The notes beneath the pieces were generated by a model. It was not told where the DNA came from and did not search any database. It was given only the letters and a program-made list of their open reading frames with translations. A DNA stretch of 64,000 nt from Azolla caroliniana. Lineage: Eukaryota; Polypodiophyta. The stretch is from NCBI GenBank assembly GCA_043228905.1, contig JBHGNT010000022.1, positions 9,300,001 through 9,364,000 of the forward strand. The letters are read 5' to 3'. The stretch's first letter is position 1; every line of letters begins with the position of its first letter. Positions 1-9,717 of the stretch are shown piece by piece. The position numbers were made by a program, and so were the translations under genes.

Positions 1-128
1 CAAGGCACTGAAAGATCATCAAACGAGAACCTACACACAGAGAACCCCCGCCTTCTGAACTCTCTCTCTCTCAATCTCACTCTCATCACCATCCAACCTC
101 GCCACCGCAATCCGACCTCGACACAGAC

Positions 129-2868
129 ATGGACCCGCAAATGCTGTCGGAAGCCGCCAACCCATGGCTAAAGCAACACGGGCTCGAGGGCTTCTTAATG
201 ATGATGGAAGTACCGCCACACAAAGAAGCCGACAAGGTGATCAAAGAAATCGACACAGAGGTCATAACGGCAGAGGCGATTCGAGCGTTAACAGGCCTTC
301 CAGAGGGAGGCATACTCACGATTGACAATCCAACCCCGGAGCAACTCATCAGGTATTTTGATGAGTACTCCCTAGCCAGCAAGGGCTACCGGACACAGGG
401 CAGCGGAGATATGTTGTTCCACGAGATTGCTCGTGTGCTCCACGAATACGGCCATGTGTACCCTAGACCCCCTGTCATGCTGCAGAACCGGGCAGGGATG
501 ATCATTGCCACCCATGAAGGGATCAAGGTGGATTGGCCGGTATTGATTGCAGACGATCAAGATCGTCAGAGGCAAAGACAGCAAAGAAGGCCGAGACGGA
601 CGGAGGATATGGCACGCCGTAACGCAGTGGCTCACCTTACTTGTGCCACCCGTCCAACCCGTCCAGCCCAAGAAGCGAGGAAGAGTGGCTGACGGCACCC
701 CAAAGACGGCGTCCAAAAGACAACAGTTGTTGGCCTCTAAGGCCACTAAGGGGAAGGTGGCGGACGCAGAACAGGCGGGAAAGGAGAGCGGCAGCCGGAA
801 GTGTCGAACGGATGCGCAGGAGGAACCACTGGCACGGCCCGTAAAGGTTAGACTTTGCCGACCGGTGAATAGAGAAGCAGACCCCTTGGCAGCAAAACTC
901 AATGCTCGGACTCAGGAAGAGGAAATAGAGGAGGAGCCTACGGAGCACCTCCAGCGACGGTCGTCGGCAAGGACCGTTGAGGCAGCCGGGAAACGTTCGG
1001 ACCCTCAGATGGAGGGAACACCGGCTCCCCATACTGAGACTCCCACGCCAAGGAAGGAACCGGAACCAGTGTGCATGGCACCGGAATCAGAAGCCCCGGC
1101 ACCACCGGCAACACCAACAAGTCCCATCCCGCCAGAGCCGGAAAGGTCAATGCAGCCTCCCTCGGCCAACCAAGAAGAAGCGCAAGGGGAACCAGGACAG
1201 CAGGGTGGTCCACCGGCAAGTTGCAACTTGGCACAACCAGGCGGGACCACCCATCTACAAGTGAGCCCATCTGTCAAACCTCCGTGCAAGCACAACAATG
1301 CACCGGTGGATAGGCGAACAGATAGCCGGAGCAGTGGGGTATATTGAGGCGGAAGAAAGAGCGCAAAGCGAACGGTTGCTCGTCACAACCGAACAATTAG
1401 AGACGGCCCGGTCCAGAATCCGGTGCCTTGAAAAAGACTTGGATCAGGTCACGATAGAGATGGCCAAAATGGCCTTAACGGCAACACAGATCCAATCACC
1501 GGTGACTCCGGTAAGTGTACAGAATAAAGAAACGGATCGACCTGTACATACCAATAAGACCCCGGCAATGGAAACCGTTCCGACAAGAGATGCGGCGCAA
1601 GCCCAGGAGCTTGTGGAATTGAGAGATGAACTTGCCGCACAGGAAGCGCTAAGTAGCCGTGAACGGGAATTGAAGACAGCGGCCGAACCCGAATTAAAGA
1701 AGACTACTGAGAACCTCCACCGGGCAGAGGAGAGCCTCCGGAAAGGCCATCAAGCGTATGACCGACTAAGGGAGGAAAAATACAAAGTGCTACAGGAAAA
1801 GGACAAGCTGCGGAAGACGGCGGAAACAGAAATTGAACGGCTAAAGGAAGAGCTCCGCCAGCAGAAGAACCGCGAGGACCGGGCCCGTCGACAGATCAAT
1901 GCACGGCTCAAGCAAAAGACAGATGATTTTGAGCACCTGCACCGGGACTTCAAACGGCTGGAAACGGAGCCTAAGGAACGGATGGCCGAGCTCCAGCAGG
2001 AAGTTGATCGGGCCGCGACGACGATCGCGGACGAACGTGCGGAAAATACAAGACGCTTGGATGAGGCGGAGAAGGTCCGGATGGAGCTCCAGAGGCAGCA
2101 ACAGGAAGAAAAAGAGAGAGCATCAACGGTATTGTAGAAATTACAGAGCACATATCAAAGGCAATTGACGCGGAAGACAACGTCAAAATCATCAAGCAAC
2201 TGAAGGAGGAACGGCAAGCGGCGGAAACCAAATCGCAATTGGGAACGGGCCGGATTCAGTCCATCCTTCGGTCATGGCTGAATCAGACAAAACACTTGAT
2301 TGACGAAAGCTCCGTAAGATGGTGGACAAAGTGGGCACAAAACGTGGAGGAACTCCAATTGCTATGGGTAGACGTGGCAAACCGGCGGAAGGAAGGAGAT
2401 GATTGTTATACGTTGACTTCCGAGGACTTCACCGCCATACGGGACGAGCTGGCCGACGACTTCCAAGTCCTAGCGGATGAATAGCTGGTCAGGCAACTCG
2501 TAGCTCAGCTAGACGATGATAGGCTGGATGCTCAAATCCAGTTTGAAAGCTACGAGCGGTCCCGAGTTCGGGAAGAAAAGGCACGGGAAGCGGCAACGGT
2601 TAACCTTAGTGATGAGGACCCGTCGCCGGCCGAGGGCCAGCCCAGAACTAGTCAACCGGAGACCACTACGACGGAGGGAGCAACGATGGAGACACCGGTA
2701 TCAGAGCAACAAACGGAGGAGTAGCCGTAGCAGCCACCAACGGACCCGGCGCAACAGATATCAACAGAGCAGCAACAACAACAACAACAACAACAACAAC
2801 AACCAATTCCAGATGAACCATTGGAGACTCTCGAACAAAGCATTCTGGATATTTTGGACGAAGAATAA
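129..2868 (+). pseudogene. Frameshifted coiled-coil protein of unknown family (unit X)
   Basis: I do not recognise this protein. The ATG at 129 opens a globular N-terminal part of about 150 residues. The frame moves to another register near 640, again between 1265 and 1347, and again near 2130, so at least three indels break it. The middle (about 640-1290) is Pro/Glu/Lys-rich and looks disordered. Residues encoded by 1300-2137 are a long charged heptad-like coiled coil rich in Glu, Lys, Arg and Gln. The last part (2130-2868) has a short helical region, a stop at 2482-2484, a polyglutamine run and a final TAA at 2866. A gag-like or structural role is possible but unproven. Codon use is GC-rich compared with the AT-rich LTRs nearby. 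Confidence 0.45.
2763..2803 (+). repeat. CAA/CAG microsatellite encoding polyglutamine
   Basis: A run of CAA and CAG triplets lies in the last reading frame of unit X and encodes about a dozen glutamines. The opposite strand gives spurious poly-Cys/Val frames. Confidence 0.85.
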
Positions 2869-3100
2869 CAAGGGTCGATTGTGGATTCGACGTACAAGGT
2901 GCTGTCCCACGGGCGTGCCATGTGTTACCGGCTGGCAAAAGAGTCCAGAGTGGGAAACGGGGAGTTATTTAAGTAGTAGGAATGTGGTTGTAATTAAGCT
3001 ATGAGTGTGGACGGACGGACCGGAATCGGTATGCCGTTCCGGATCCGGACCGATCCCGAACAGGTGCGGATGGCACCGTTTTGTAATACAGACCGGAAAC

Positions 3101-3110
3101 CTATTTAAAG
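3101..3110 (+). promoter_or_regulatory. TATA-like box at 3' end of unit X
   Basis: CTATTTAAAG sits 230 bases after the last stop of unit X and about 30 bases before the junction with copia A-prime. This suits the promoter of a truncated 3' LTR. No second LTR is in the window to confirm it. Confidence 0.3.
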
Positions 3111-3140
3111 GCCCGGATACAATGTAATGAATAGCGGTTA

Positions 3141-4668
3141 ATCCGGCATGTGACTTCGTGTCTACTTGACACACATCCGTATGCACCAACTCCAGTGGTG
3201 CCTTCCGTCTCATCGGTGGCCTTGGTATGAAGGAGGTCCGGTTTTGCTTACTGGTCAGACAATCAGTGCACTTCTCCAAGTGCACGTTCTTCACTGGAAT
3301 GAGGTTGTCGTCTGCAAGCCTCTTCATCCCCTTCTCGCTCATATGACACAGCCTCTTGTGCCACAGCTCACCGGCAGTGTCGGATGCCACGTTCACTTCT
3401 TCCGGACATAACCGGGCATTCATGAGGTACAACGTGTATACCTTCCGGGCCCGAGCCACAATCAGGCTCCCTTTGCTGAACTTCATGACACCGTTTCGGA
3501 TGCTACCCGTGTAACCTTCATCATCTAGCCGACTTGCTGATATCAGGTTCAGTTGAAGCTCTGGAACGTGTCGGACATCCTTCAGTAGCAACTTGCATAC
3601 GGTTGTTGTTGTCAGCCACACGTCTCCTATGCCGACAATTCGGCATGTACCTTCATTCCCCATGCGGACACAGCCGTGATCACCGGCTGCATAGAATGAG
3701 AAGCATTTCCGGTTCGGGGTAAGGTGGAACGATGCTCTGGAGTCTACCGCCCAGGTCATCTCATCGCCGGCAAGGTTTATCTCACTCTCCTCGGTGATGA
3801 GCATCAACTCTTCTTCACTTGCCGCGATTGCCGTTGTTCCCTTCCGGTCTGGCCCCCTCCGGTCTTTACCGTTCCGGTTCGGGGTCCGCTTCGAATCGGT
3901 ACCGTCGGTTTCCTTGTCTTTTTGGAAATGCCGACAGTTCTTTTGGAAGTGTCCCGGCTTGCCACAATAGAAGCAAGTAGGCCTTCCCCTTGACTTTGAC
4001 CGTGTCCCCGACTTCTCCCGGTTCTGGGGACTACGGTTTCTATGTCTTCCACGTTCTGATTCGGTAAGGAGCGCTTTGGAGTCGGAGCTCGTATCTTTAT
4101 CTTTCCGACGCGCCTCCTCATCTAGCAAGCTCGACTTTACTCTTACTAGGGATAACCGTTTTCCTTCCGGCCCGGCGTTGCCCAAAGTGACAACCAACGT
4201 CTCCCAGCTATCCGGGAGGGAACCGAGTAGGAGTAGCGCAAGTACCTCATCGGCGAGACGTACTTCCAATGAAGTTGCCTAGTGAATCAACCCCTGGAAG
4301 GCATTCATGTGCTCCGCCATGCAAAAGCCATCTTGGTACCAGAGTCTTATTAGCTTCCCGAATACCGAAACCTGATTAATAGAATTTTTGTTTTGAAACA
4401 TTATGTCGATCTTCTCCCAGAGTTCATGAGCCTTGCTCTCTTCATTGAAGTTGTTGTATAGGCTCATGTCGATGAAGCACCGTATGTACGCCGTTGTCTT
4501 CATGTGCATCACCTCCCATATCGCGGCGTCGATTTTGTCCGGTCTCTTGTCCCCGAACTGAACCGGCAGGCAGAGGTCTTTAACCACGAGCATGTCCCTC
4601 ATCTTCGACTTCCACACTGAATAGTTGGAGCCGGTGAGCTTGAACATGCCGCCAAACGATTCGTCCAT
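3141..4668 (-). pseudogene. Copia gag-protease-GAG-pre-integrase polyprotein fragment (A-prime copy 1)
   Basis: The start is the ATG at 4668, the same gag start used by copia A. Gag has the UBN2-type fold typical of Ty1/copia. An in-frame TAG near 4280 replaces a Gln. A CX2CX4HX4C zinc knuckle (FYCGKPGHFQKNC) lies near 3930-3975. The protease motif is altered: copia A has DSGA, here it reads DSRA, so the catalytic loop is damaged. The LWHKRLCHMSEKG block is the pre-integrase HHCC region. The frame runs through the junction at 3141 into unrelated sequence and stops at 2965. The family role is capsid, polyprotein processing and DNA integration. Confidence 0.85.
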
Positions 4669-4697
4669 TTTCTGTGTCGTTTTTCTCTGATACCACT

Positions 4698-5436
4698 TGA
4701 CGGGAACTACAACGTTCCTTATGCGCAACGCTCGGCCACAACCGAGCTTAAAATCATACACAGAAAACGGGAAATAAATGCACGACACAAGAGAAGAAAA
4801 TGACTACGTAGGATGTTTACGTGGAAAACCCAAACTAAGGGAAAAACCACGGCAGCCCACAGGCTGCAAACTATCACTATGCTAGAATGTACAATAGTGA
4901 GTTCACGGAGGCAGCGACCTCAAGCTCACGATCTTCGCCACAGGCGGTGGTTACAACTAAGGCAACGACCTCTTCCTCTCTCTCTCACTCTCTCTGTACA
5001 TAGTTACGCGCTCTGATCTCGCGCAGACAACAATAAAACAACTACTACTAAAAGTTTGCCCTAAGTCATATTTATACTAATATGACTTTTCGGCTATTTA
5101 CAGATATAGCCTCGATGGACTCTCAGAAACATATTTACGAATATGTCTCTTAATCCGGTGACCATTCCTCACCGGGTCCGCACCATCCGGCTCTCCGTAG
5201 CCGTGTACTCCTCATCCGGTTCTCACCGGGTCTGCACCATCTGGCTCTCCGTAGCCGGGTACTCCTCTTCCGGTTCTCACCGGGTCTGCACCATCCGGCT
5301 CTCCGTAGCCGGGTACTGCTCTTCCGGTTCTCACCGGGTCTGCACCATCCGGCTCTCCGTAGCCGGGTACTCCTCTTCCGGTTCTCACCGGGTCTGCTCT
5401 TCTCCCTTCCCATTCAGAGGGACCTGTCTCCCAACA
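4698..5436 (-). repeat. LTR of copia A-prime copy 1 (minus orientation), with expanded U3 repeats
   Basis: On the minus strand it starts TGTTGGGAGAC at 5436 and ends CCCGTCA at 4698, next to the primer site. It is about 739 bp against about 593 bp in copia A. The extra length is the 54-bp minisatellite at 5170-5397. A TATA box lies in the palindrome around 5070-5085. Confidence 0.85.
5170..5397 (-). repeat. 54-bp minisatellite, 4 units plus partial, in LTR U3
   Basis: Four units of 54 bp begin CACCGGGT and contain CCGGCTCTCCGTAGCCGG, followed by a 12-bp partial unit. Copia A's LTRs carry a single unit. The duplicated copy at 49268-49490 also has four units, the first shortened. Confidence 0.9.
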
Positions 5437-5762
5437 GGATGCATATGAATTATAAGGCATACCTGATTTAAGAATCCTCGGAATTGAGACCTTGTACCAT
5501 CAAAGTTTGTTGGTAAACTAATTTTGGGTTCTTTCAACAAACTTTGAGAGGTTGAAGCTTGTTGTCGAAGAGATAACACAATAGCTTCTAGTTGTTGGAC
5601 ACGTTTCGAGAGTTCCTCATGTTGTTGTGCCTTTTCAATGCTCACTTGTTGCAAGTTGCCAAGAAGTTTATGATTCTCTTGTTCCAATGCAACAAATTTT
5701 GTTGTTAGGAGGTCAAGTTCTGAGAGAATACGCATATACTCTTGTTTACTGACAGTCTCCAT
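5437..5762 (-). pseudogene. Ty3 gag N-terminal fragment (E copy 1)
   Basis: The ATG at 5762 starts METVSKQEYMR, close to D gag at 29933 (MESVSKQEYMR). A coiled-coil N-terminus is followed by the start of the capsid domain. After about 108 residues the frame runs into the LTR of copia A-prime at 5436 and stops about 17 residues later, so it is a truncation by insertion. The rest of gag is not found nearby. Confidence 0.85.
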
Positions 5763-5808
5763 TTTGATGGAAAAACTTCACTAGATACTCGAGAAAAAAA
5801 AAGTTGTT

Positions 5809-7380
5809 TTGCCCCTCACGGAACTAACACAGAAGAACCGACCATTTGTATGGACATCAAGCGCAAGTGATGCATTTGATAGCTTGAAGCAAGCATTTAC
5901 ATCTGCTCCCATTTTGGTCCACGTTGACCTTAAAACGTCGTTTATCATAGAAGCAGATGCATCTGATTTTGCACTAGGAAGTGTTCTATCGCAAGTAGCG
6001 AATGATGAGAAATTACATCCAGTTGCATTTCATTCAAGAAAGTTTGAACCTGCAGAAATCAATTATGAAATCCATGACAAAGAATTGTTGGCAATTGTTG
6101 ATTCTTTCGAACAACGTCGTCACTTCTTGGAAGGTTCTCCCCACCAAATTATTGTTTACAATGATCATAAAAACCTCACATACTTTCAAAATGCTCGAGT
6201 TCTAAATCGACGACAAGCTCGGTGGGCACAATTTCTAACACGATTCAACTTTGTGATAACATATTGACTAGGAACACAACAAGGTAAAGCTGATGCCTTA
6301 TCAAGACACTCTTATTTTGCACCAAAACCGGGGGACCCAACTTACGACAATCAAGAACAAGTCCTTTTGAGCCCTAGTCGTCTATGATTAATGGTGACAA
6401 ATGTTGCTGAGACAACTTTGGATTCAAAATTTCTCGATTCTATTCGCTCGAGCATTGGTTCAGATGATTTTGCACAAGATATTTTAGACCACATTGTTCC
6501 AGATCGTGCTTCTTGTTCACGCTCCAAGTTTTCTCGCATGGATTATGGGAACTTCAGTTGGCATGATGGGTTGCTTTTTCGAAATAACCGTACTTATATT
6601 CCCAATGGACCTTTTCGACTTGAAGTCTTGCATCACTGCCATGATTCACCGCTAGCTGGACATTTCAGAGTTTTGAAAACATTAGAGCTAGTTACCCGAA
6701 ACTATTGGTGGCCTTAGGTTCGTCAGTTTGTCATAGATTATGTTTCTACTTGTGATGTATGTAGTCGACCAAAGATGCCTCGACATCGGCCATATGGTTT
6801 GTTGCACCCATTGCCCATTCCAGATGGTCCGTGGAAATCCATTTCTATCGATTTCATCACAGATCTCCCATCTTCCCAAGGCTATGATGCAATTCTTACA
6901 GTGGTGGATCACTTTACAAAAATGGCACATTTTCTTCCATGTAGAAAAACATTTACTAGTCAAGAATTGACAAGTCTTGTTATGCGAGAAGTTTTCAAGC
7001 ACCATGGCCTTCCAGATGAAATCATTAGTGATCGTGGACCACAATTTATTGCAAAGTTTTCGACACACTTACTTGAGAGCCTTGGAATTTCCTGTAAACT
7101 ATCTTCAAGCTACCATCCTCAAACCGATGGGCAAATGGAACGAACAAATCAAACATTAGAACAATAGCTCCATTGCTTTATCAACTATCAACAAGATGAT
7201 TGGATGGATTTCTTACATATGGCAGAATTTGCTTGCAATAATTCAATCCATTCTTCTACGGGATTCACTCCGTTCTTTGCAAACACAGGATATTATCCTC
7301 GATGGATGATGCTTCAATTTCCAAAAGTCTCAAAAAATCCCACGGTCAAAGATCGTCTAGAAAAACTCAAAGAAATCATT
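5809..7380 (+). pseudogene. Ty3 RNase H-integrase fragment (E copy 1)
   Basis: The frame enters in the RT thumb (LPLTELTQKN), then RNase H (EADASDFALG near 5950). The integrase HHCC zinc domain follows (HDSPLAGHF, CDVC near 6640-6770) and then the DDE core (SIDFITDLP near 6845, SDRGPQF near 7030). In-frame stops at 6265, 6385, 6714 and 7165 inactivate it. The last two are sense codons in the copy at 49903-51460, so they arose after the duplication. The frame is lost at about 7380, before the C-terminal and chromodomain regions. Confidence 0.85.
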
Positions 7381-7382
7381 CC

Positions 7383-7440
7383 CGATCTCCTGCTGGCGCT
7401 CCTATTTTTTTTGTTAAGAAAAGAAGATAATAACAAACGA
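7383..7440 (+). pseudogene. Displaced reverse transcriptase N-terminal scrap (E copy 1)
   Basis: These bases match the RT entry region of chromovirus D at about 31873-31925 ([17 protein letters not shown]), in a shifted frame. It should precede RNase H but here follows integrase, so the element is permuted. Confidence 0.6.
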
Positions 7441-7513
7441 GAAGACGTTTACAAGACAAAAATACAAGAATTTCTATTACCGGAAACCGAGATTACAAGG
7501 TTGTTGAAGACTG

Positions 7514-7538
7514 GTGTTGAACCATTCCGGTTCAACAC
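7514..7538. repeat. Perfect 10-bp inverted repeat with 5-bp loop ATTCC
   Basis: The arms are GTGTTGAACC and GGTTCAACAC. At the duplicate position (51607-51631) the arms are identical but the loop reads GGAAT, the reverse complement, so the hairpin has flipped in one copy. Confidence 0.95.
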
Positions 7539-7715
7539 TAAGCAGATCTTCAACTTGTATACTGTACATCAGAATGTGCATGATCGCCATATGGCATACA
7601 TGCTATGCGCCACTTGGCGTACAGGGTGCATGCCATTTGGCAGTCATCTAATGTGTCTAGTGCTCTAGAGTTCTTGAATAATAATAATATGAAAATATAT
7701 TTATTAATGAAAATG

Positions 7716-7780
7716 AGTTGGTGCAATGGTTGAAGCGTAAGACCATTGTTTCAAGGTCACAAGTTCAAACCTTCATATTA
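7716..7780 (+). other. tRNA-like sequence (A and B boxes), copy 1
   Basis: An A-box-like TGGTGCAATGG at 7720 and a B-box-like AAGTTCAAACC at 7761 sit about 40 bases apart, the spacing seen in tRNA-derived sequences. No full cloverleaf is evident. It lies just outside LTR-like block I. The duplicate is at 51808-51872. Confidence 0.5.
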
Positions 7781-7786
7781 ATATTT

Positions 7787-8551
7787 TGTGACAATATCCT
7801 CCTACTGCCTCGTTTCACGTCGGATTCACAAAAGATGTCGCGAAAATATGTGAACTTTGAGGCAGGACCCCGGGGCCTCTGACCGGAAGATATCAGATTC
7901 CTATGATTATATTAAACAATTAATACAAAATGATAAAGATTCACAAATTTCATTAATAAAGGGAAAGAAAGATTACAATCAATCTTAAGATTGAGATTAC
8001 AAAAGTTTTATCTTAAGGAGATTGCTAGAATAATAGATTAAAAGAAACTAAGATATGGATTCCATAGAGATTTAGGGTTCTTGGCTTTGATAAGAGATTA
8101 TGGTTACATGAGTATTATGGCTTCCGTAGGGAAGATTAGCGTTTTTTAGTGTTATGGCTTTTTCGTTTAGTTGCATGTGACCGTCCACATGACCTTTACT
8201 TTTTGCATGCACTCTAACTTTAGTTGCTTGCGTCCACATGGCCTTTACTTTAGTTCTCTTCACTTTACTTTAGTTTGTTGCATGATCCAATCTTCCATCC
8301 ATCCATGTTCAACCTCAAGGTGCTTATTTAGCCAGGGCCTTAAGTTTCCTATCTGTGTGGGATAGTTCTAATTTCCCTATCTTCTCAAACGTTATTTTCA
8401 CATAACTTGATATGTATTTCTCCATTTTGTATATAGTAAAATACATTTTGAAGCTCTTGAGTATATCCATCTTTGTATAGTAAGCTACTAATCTAATCTA
8501 TAATAATTATTTCATTGTTTTTTTACATAGTGTGTGAAGATTCACACAACA
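7787..8551 (-). repeat. LTR-like block I, copy 1 (minus orientation)
   Basis: The plus strand runs from TGTGACAATATCC to TTCACACAACA, so the minus strand has TG...CA ends. A TATA-like motif reads on the minus strand near 8325-8335; it is weakened here but is GCTATATAAG in copy 2. Its inner end carries a CCCCGGGG-type motif also found in other G-type LTRs. Compared with copy 2 it lacks about 260 bp at 8158. No coding potential was seen. Confidence 0.5.
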
Positions 8552-9207
8552 ACGTGGATGCGCGGTCGGGACTTTTGCGCGCGGATGCCTCTACGGTTTG
8601 GTTGCGACGCACATACGGATTGCGCACGGGCTAAACTTTATGGATGATTGGGTCATTTGGCCAAATTATATGGACGGTCGCATGCAACTAAAAGTCAAGG
8701 CCATGCAACTAAAAAGGGAAGCATCCAACTAAAAATAGACGCCATGGAACTAAAAGTGGACATGCAAAGTAACATTGGGAAGGAGGATCAACAAAGAGCT
8801 CGATTTATGTTCCATTTTCCCTCTATCTTTTTTTTTCCTCTTCCTTCTTCTTCTTTTCTCTCGAATTTCCTTGGGGAACCAATTATCTCTCAGATTGATA
8901 TCAAAATCTTGGCTTGGCTTGCTCAATCTTTCTTATCAAAAATTATCTCTCATATTCATATTGGACCACTCCTTACATGGTTGTTGGCTCCTTTCTTAAA
9001 AAAAATTATCTCTCATTTTCATCTCCAACCCGTTGCAACAAGATTCTTGAATTATAAAAGAATCTATTTTCTTATGCAATAAACGAACATTTTCTCTCAT
9101 CTACTCATCTTATATGTGAATTTTGGTTGTGTTGTACGTGCTGTAGTAAATGCTTCTAATCTAGAACCCCGGCGGTTCCGTCTCGCGATCCGCACATAGT
9201 GACAGAT
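8552..9207 (+). repeat. LTR-like block I-prime, copy 1, inverted relative to block I
   Basis: CATGCAACTAAAA-type motifs at 8680-8770 are the reverse complement of the TTTTAGTTGCATG motifs at 8165-8275, so the two blocks form a loose head-to-head inverted repeat. A plus-strand TATA-like box (ATTATAAAAGA) lies near 9050. The outer boundary at about 8552 is not sharply defined. Confidence 0.4.
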
Positions 9208-9474
9208 TTTCACGATAGCGAGACCACCGGGGTCCTGGACCGAAAGGATTCGATGTTTTTAGCAGCGTAAGCGAGAAAGTATTGAAGATAGATAGATGGA
9301 TGAAGAGAGAGAGAGAAATTGAGATAGAGATTGAACCCTTGACTTTAGTTTTACGAGACAAGATACATCACCATTAGGATAACTTCGATCTTTGATTAAA
9401 AGTTTCTTTTTTTACTTATATCACTTGCCTCTCTTACACAAGCCCAACTATAGGCTTTGATAGGTCTCTCCATG

Positions 9475-9580
9475 CAAAAACCATGGGCTAAACCCACAGG
9501 ATTAAACCATGGGTTAAAACCACAAGCCGAAACCATGGGATAAAACCATGGGCTAAAACCATGGTTTTGTGCCCACGGTT
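9475..9580. repeat. Imperfect short tandem repeat, AAACCATGGGCTAA type
   Basis: About six imperfect units of 13-18 bp contain CCATGG or CCACAG cores. The copy 2 array at 53826-53932 differs in several units. Confidence 0.7.
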
Positions 9581-9650
9581 TCTATATGTTTGCTTCCTAC
9601 AAAATACTGAATATGAAAAGAAAATATACAAATTTTATAGCACTCAGTAG

Positions 9651-9717
9651 TGACTTTAGTGGTAAGTTAATTTGTCTCCTACATTGGAGGTGCAAGGTTC
9701 AAGCCTTGCTTTCACCC
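9651..9717 (+). other. tRNA-like module in LTR K, copy 1
   Basis: An A-box-like TGACTTTAGTGG and a B-box-like AGGTTCAAGCC at 9695 lie within a T-arm-like hairpin GCAAGG/CCTTGC. It is antisense to the LTR. Close relatives are at 41563-41630 and 54005-54070. Confidence 0.55.

Larger units (their letters stand above)
1..3140 (+). mobile_element. Unit X: uncharacterised retroelement-like transcription unit, 5' end outside window
   Basis: The block holds a leader rich in CT repeats (1-128), a long decayed coiled-coil reading frame (129-2868), and a 3' segment with a TATA-like box (3101-3110) that could be the start of a downstream LTR. No reverse transcriptase, integrase, protease or zinc knuckle was seen. 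It ends where minus-strand copia A-prime begins, near 3141. It could be a non-autonomous retrotransposon or a dead host gene. The retroelement reading is inference from its setting and from the promoter lying after the ORF. Confidence 0.4.
3141..5436 (-). mobile_element. Copia A-prime, copy 1: 5' LTR plus gag-PR, truncated in integrase
   Basis: On the minus strand the order is LTR (5436 to 4698), primer-binding site (about 4697-4685, TGGTATCAGAG), gag, protease and the start of integrase, cut off at 3141. The coding part closely matches full copia A (17431-22691). The LTR start (TGTTGGGAGACAGG read leftward from 5436) interrupts the gag of chromovirus E, so A-prime inserted into E. The missing 3' half shows a later deletion joining it to unit X. 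Confidence 0.85.
5437..7440. mobile_element. Chromovirus E copy 1: rearranged, gag antisense to pol, RT piece after integrase
   Basis: Gag (minus, 5762 to 5437) abuts RNase H-integrase (plus, from 5809). A short RT N-terminal piece follows the truncated integrase (7383-7440). A normal Ty3 element reads gag-PR-RT-RH-INT on one strand, so this copy is inverted and permuted. Both domains match chromovirus D (29422-35140). No LTR of its own family is recognisable next to it. The identical arrangement recurs at 49531-51530. Confidence 0.8.

Noticed and set aside
2652-2938. Minus-strand frames with poly-Cys and poly-Val runs
   Set aside because: They are the antisense of the CAA/CAG microsatellite.
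5170-5397. Regular repeats resembling a CRISPR array
   Set aside because: Units are contiguous 54-bp tandem repeats with no unique spacers and lie in a plant LTR; they are a minisatellite.
5143-5448. Plus- and minus-strand frames encoding repeated SGSHRVCTIRLSVAGYS-like motifs
   Set aside because: The periodic peptide is only the 54-bp LTR repeat (a multiple of 3) read as protein; no domain and no independent start context.
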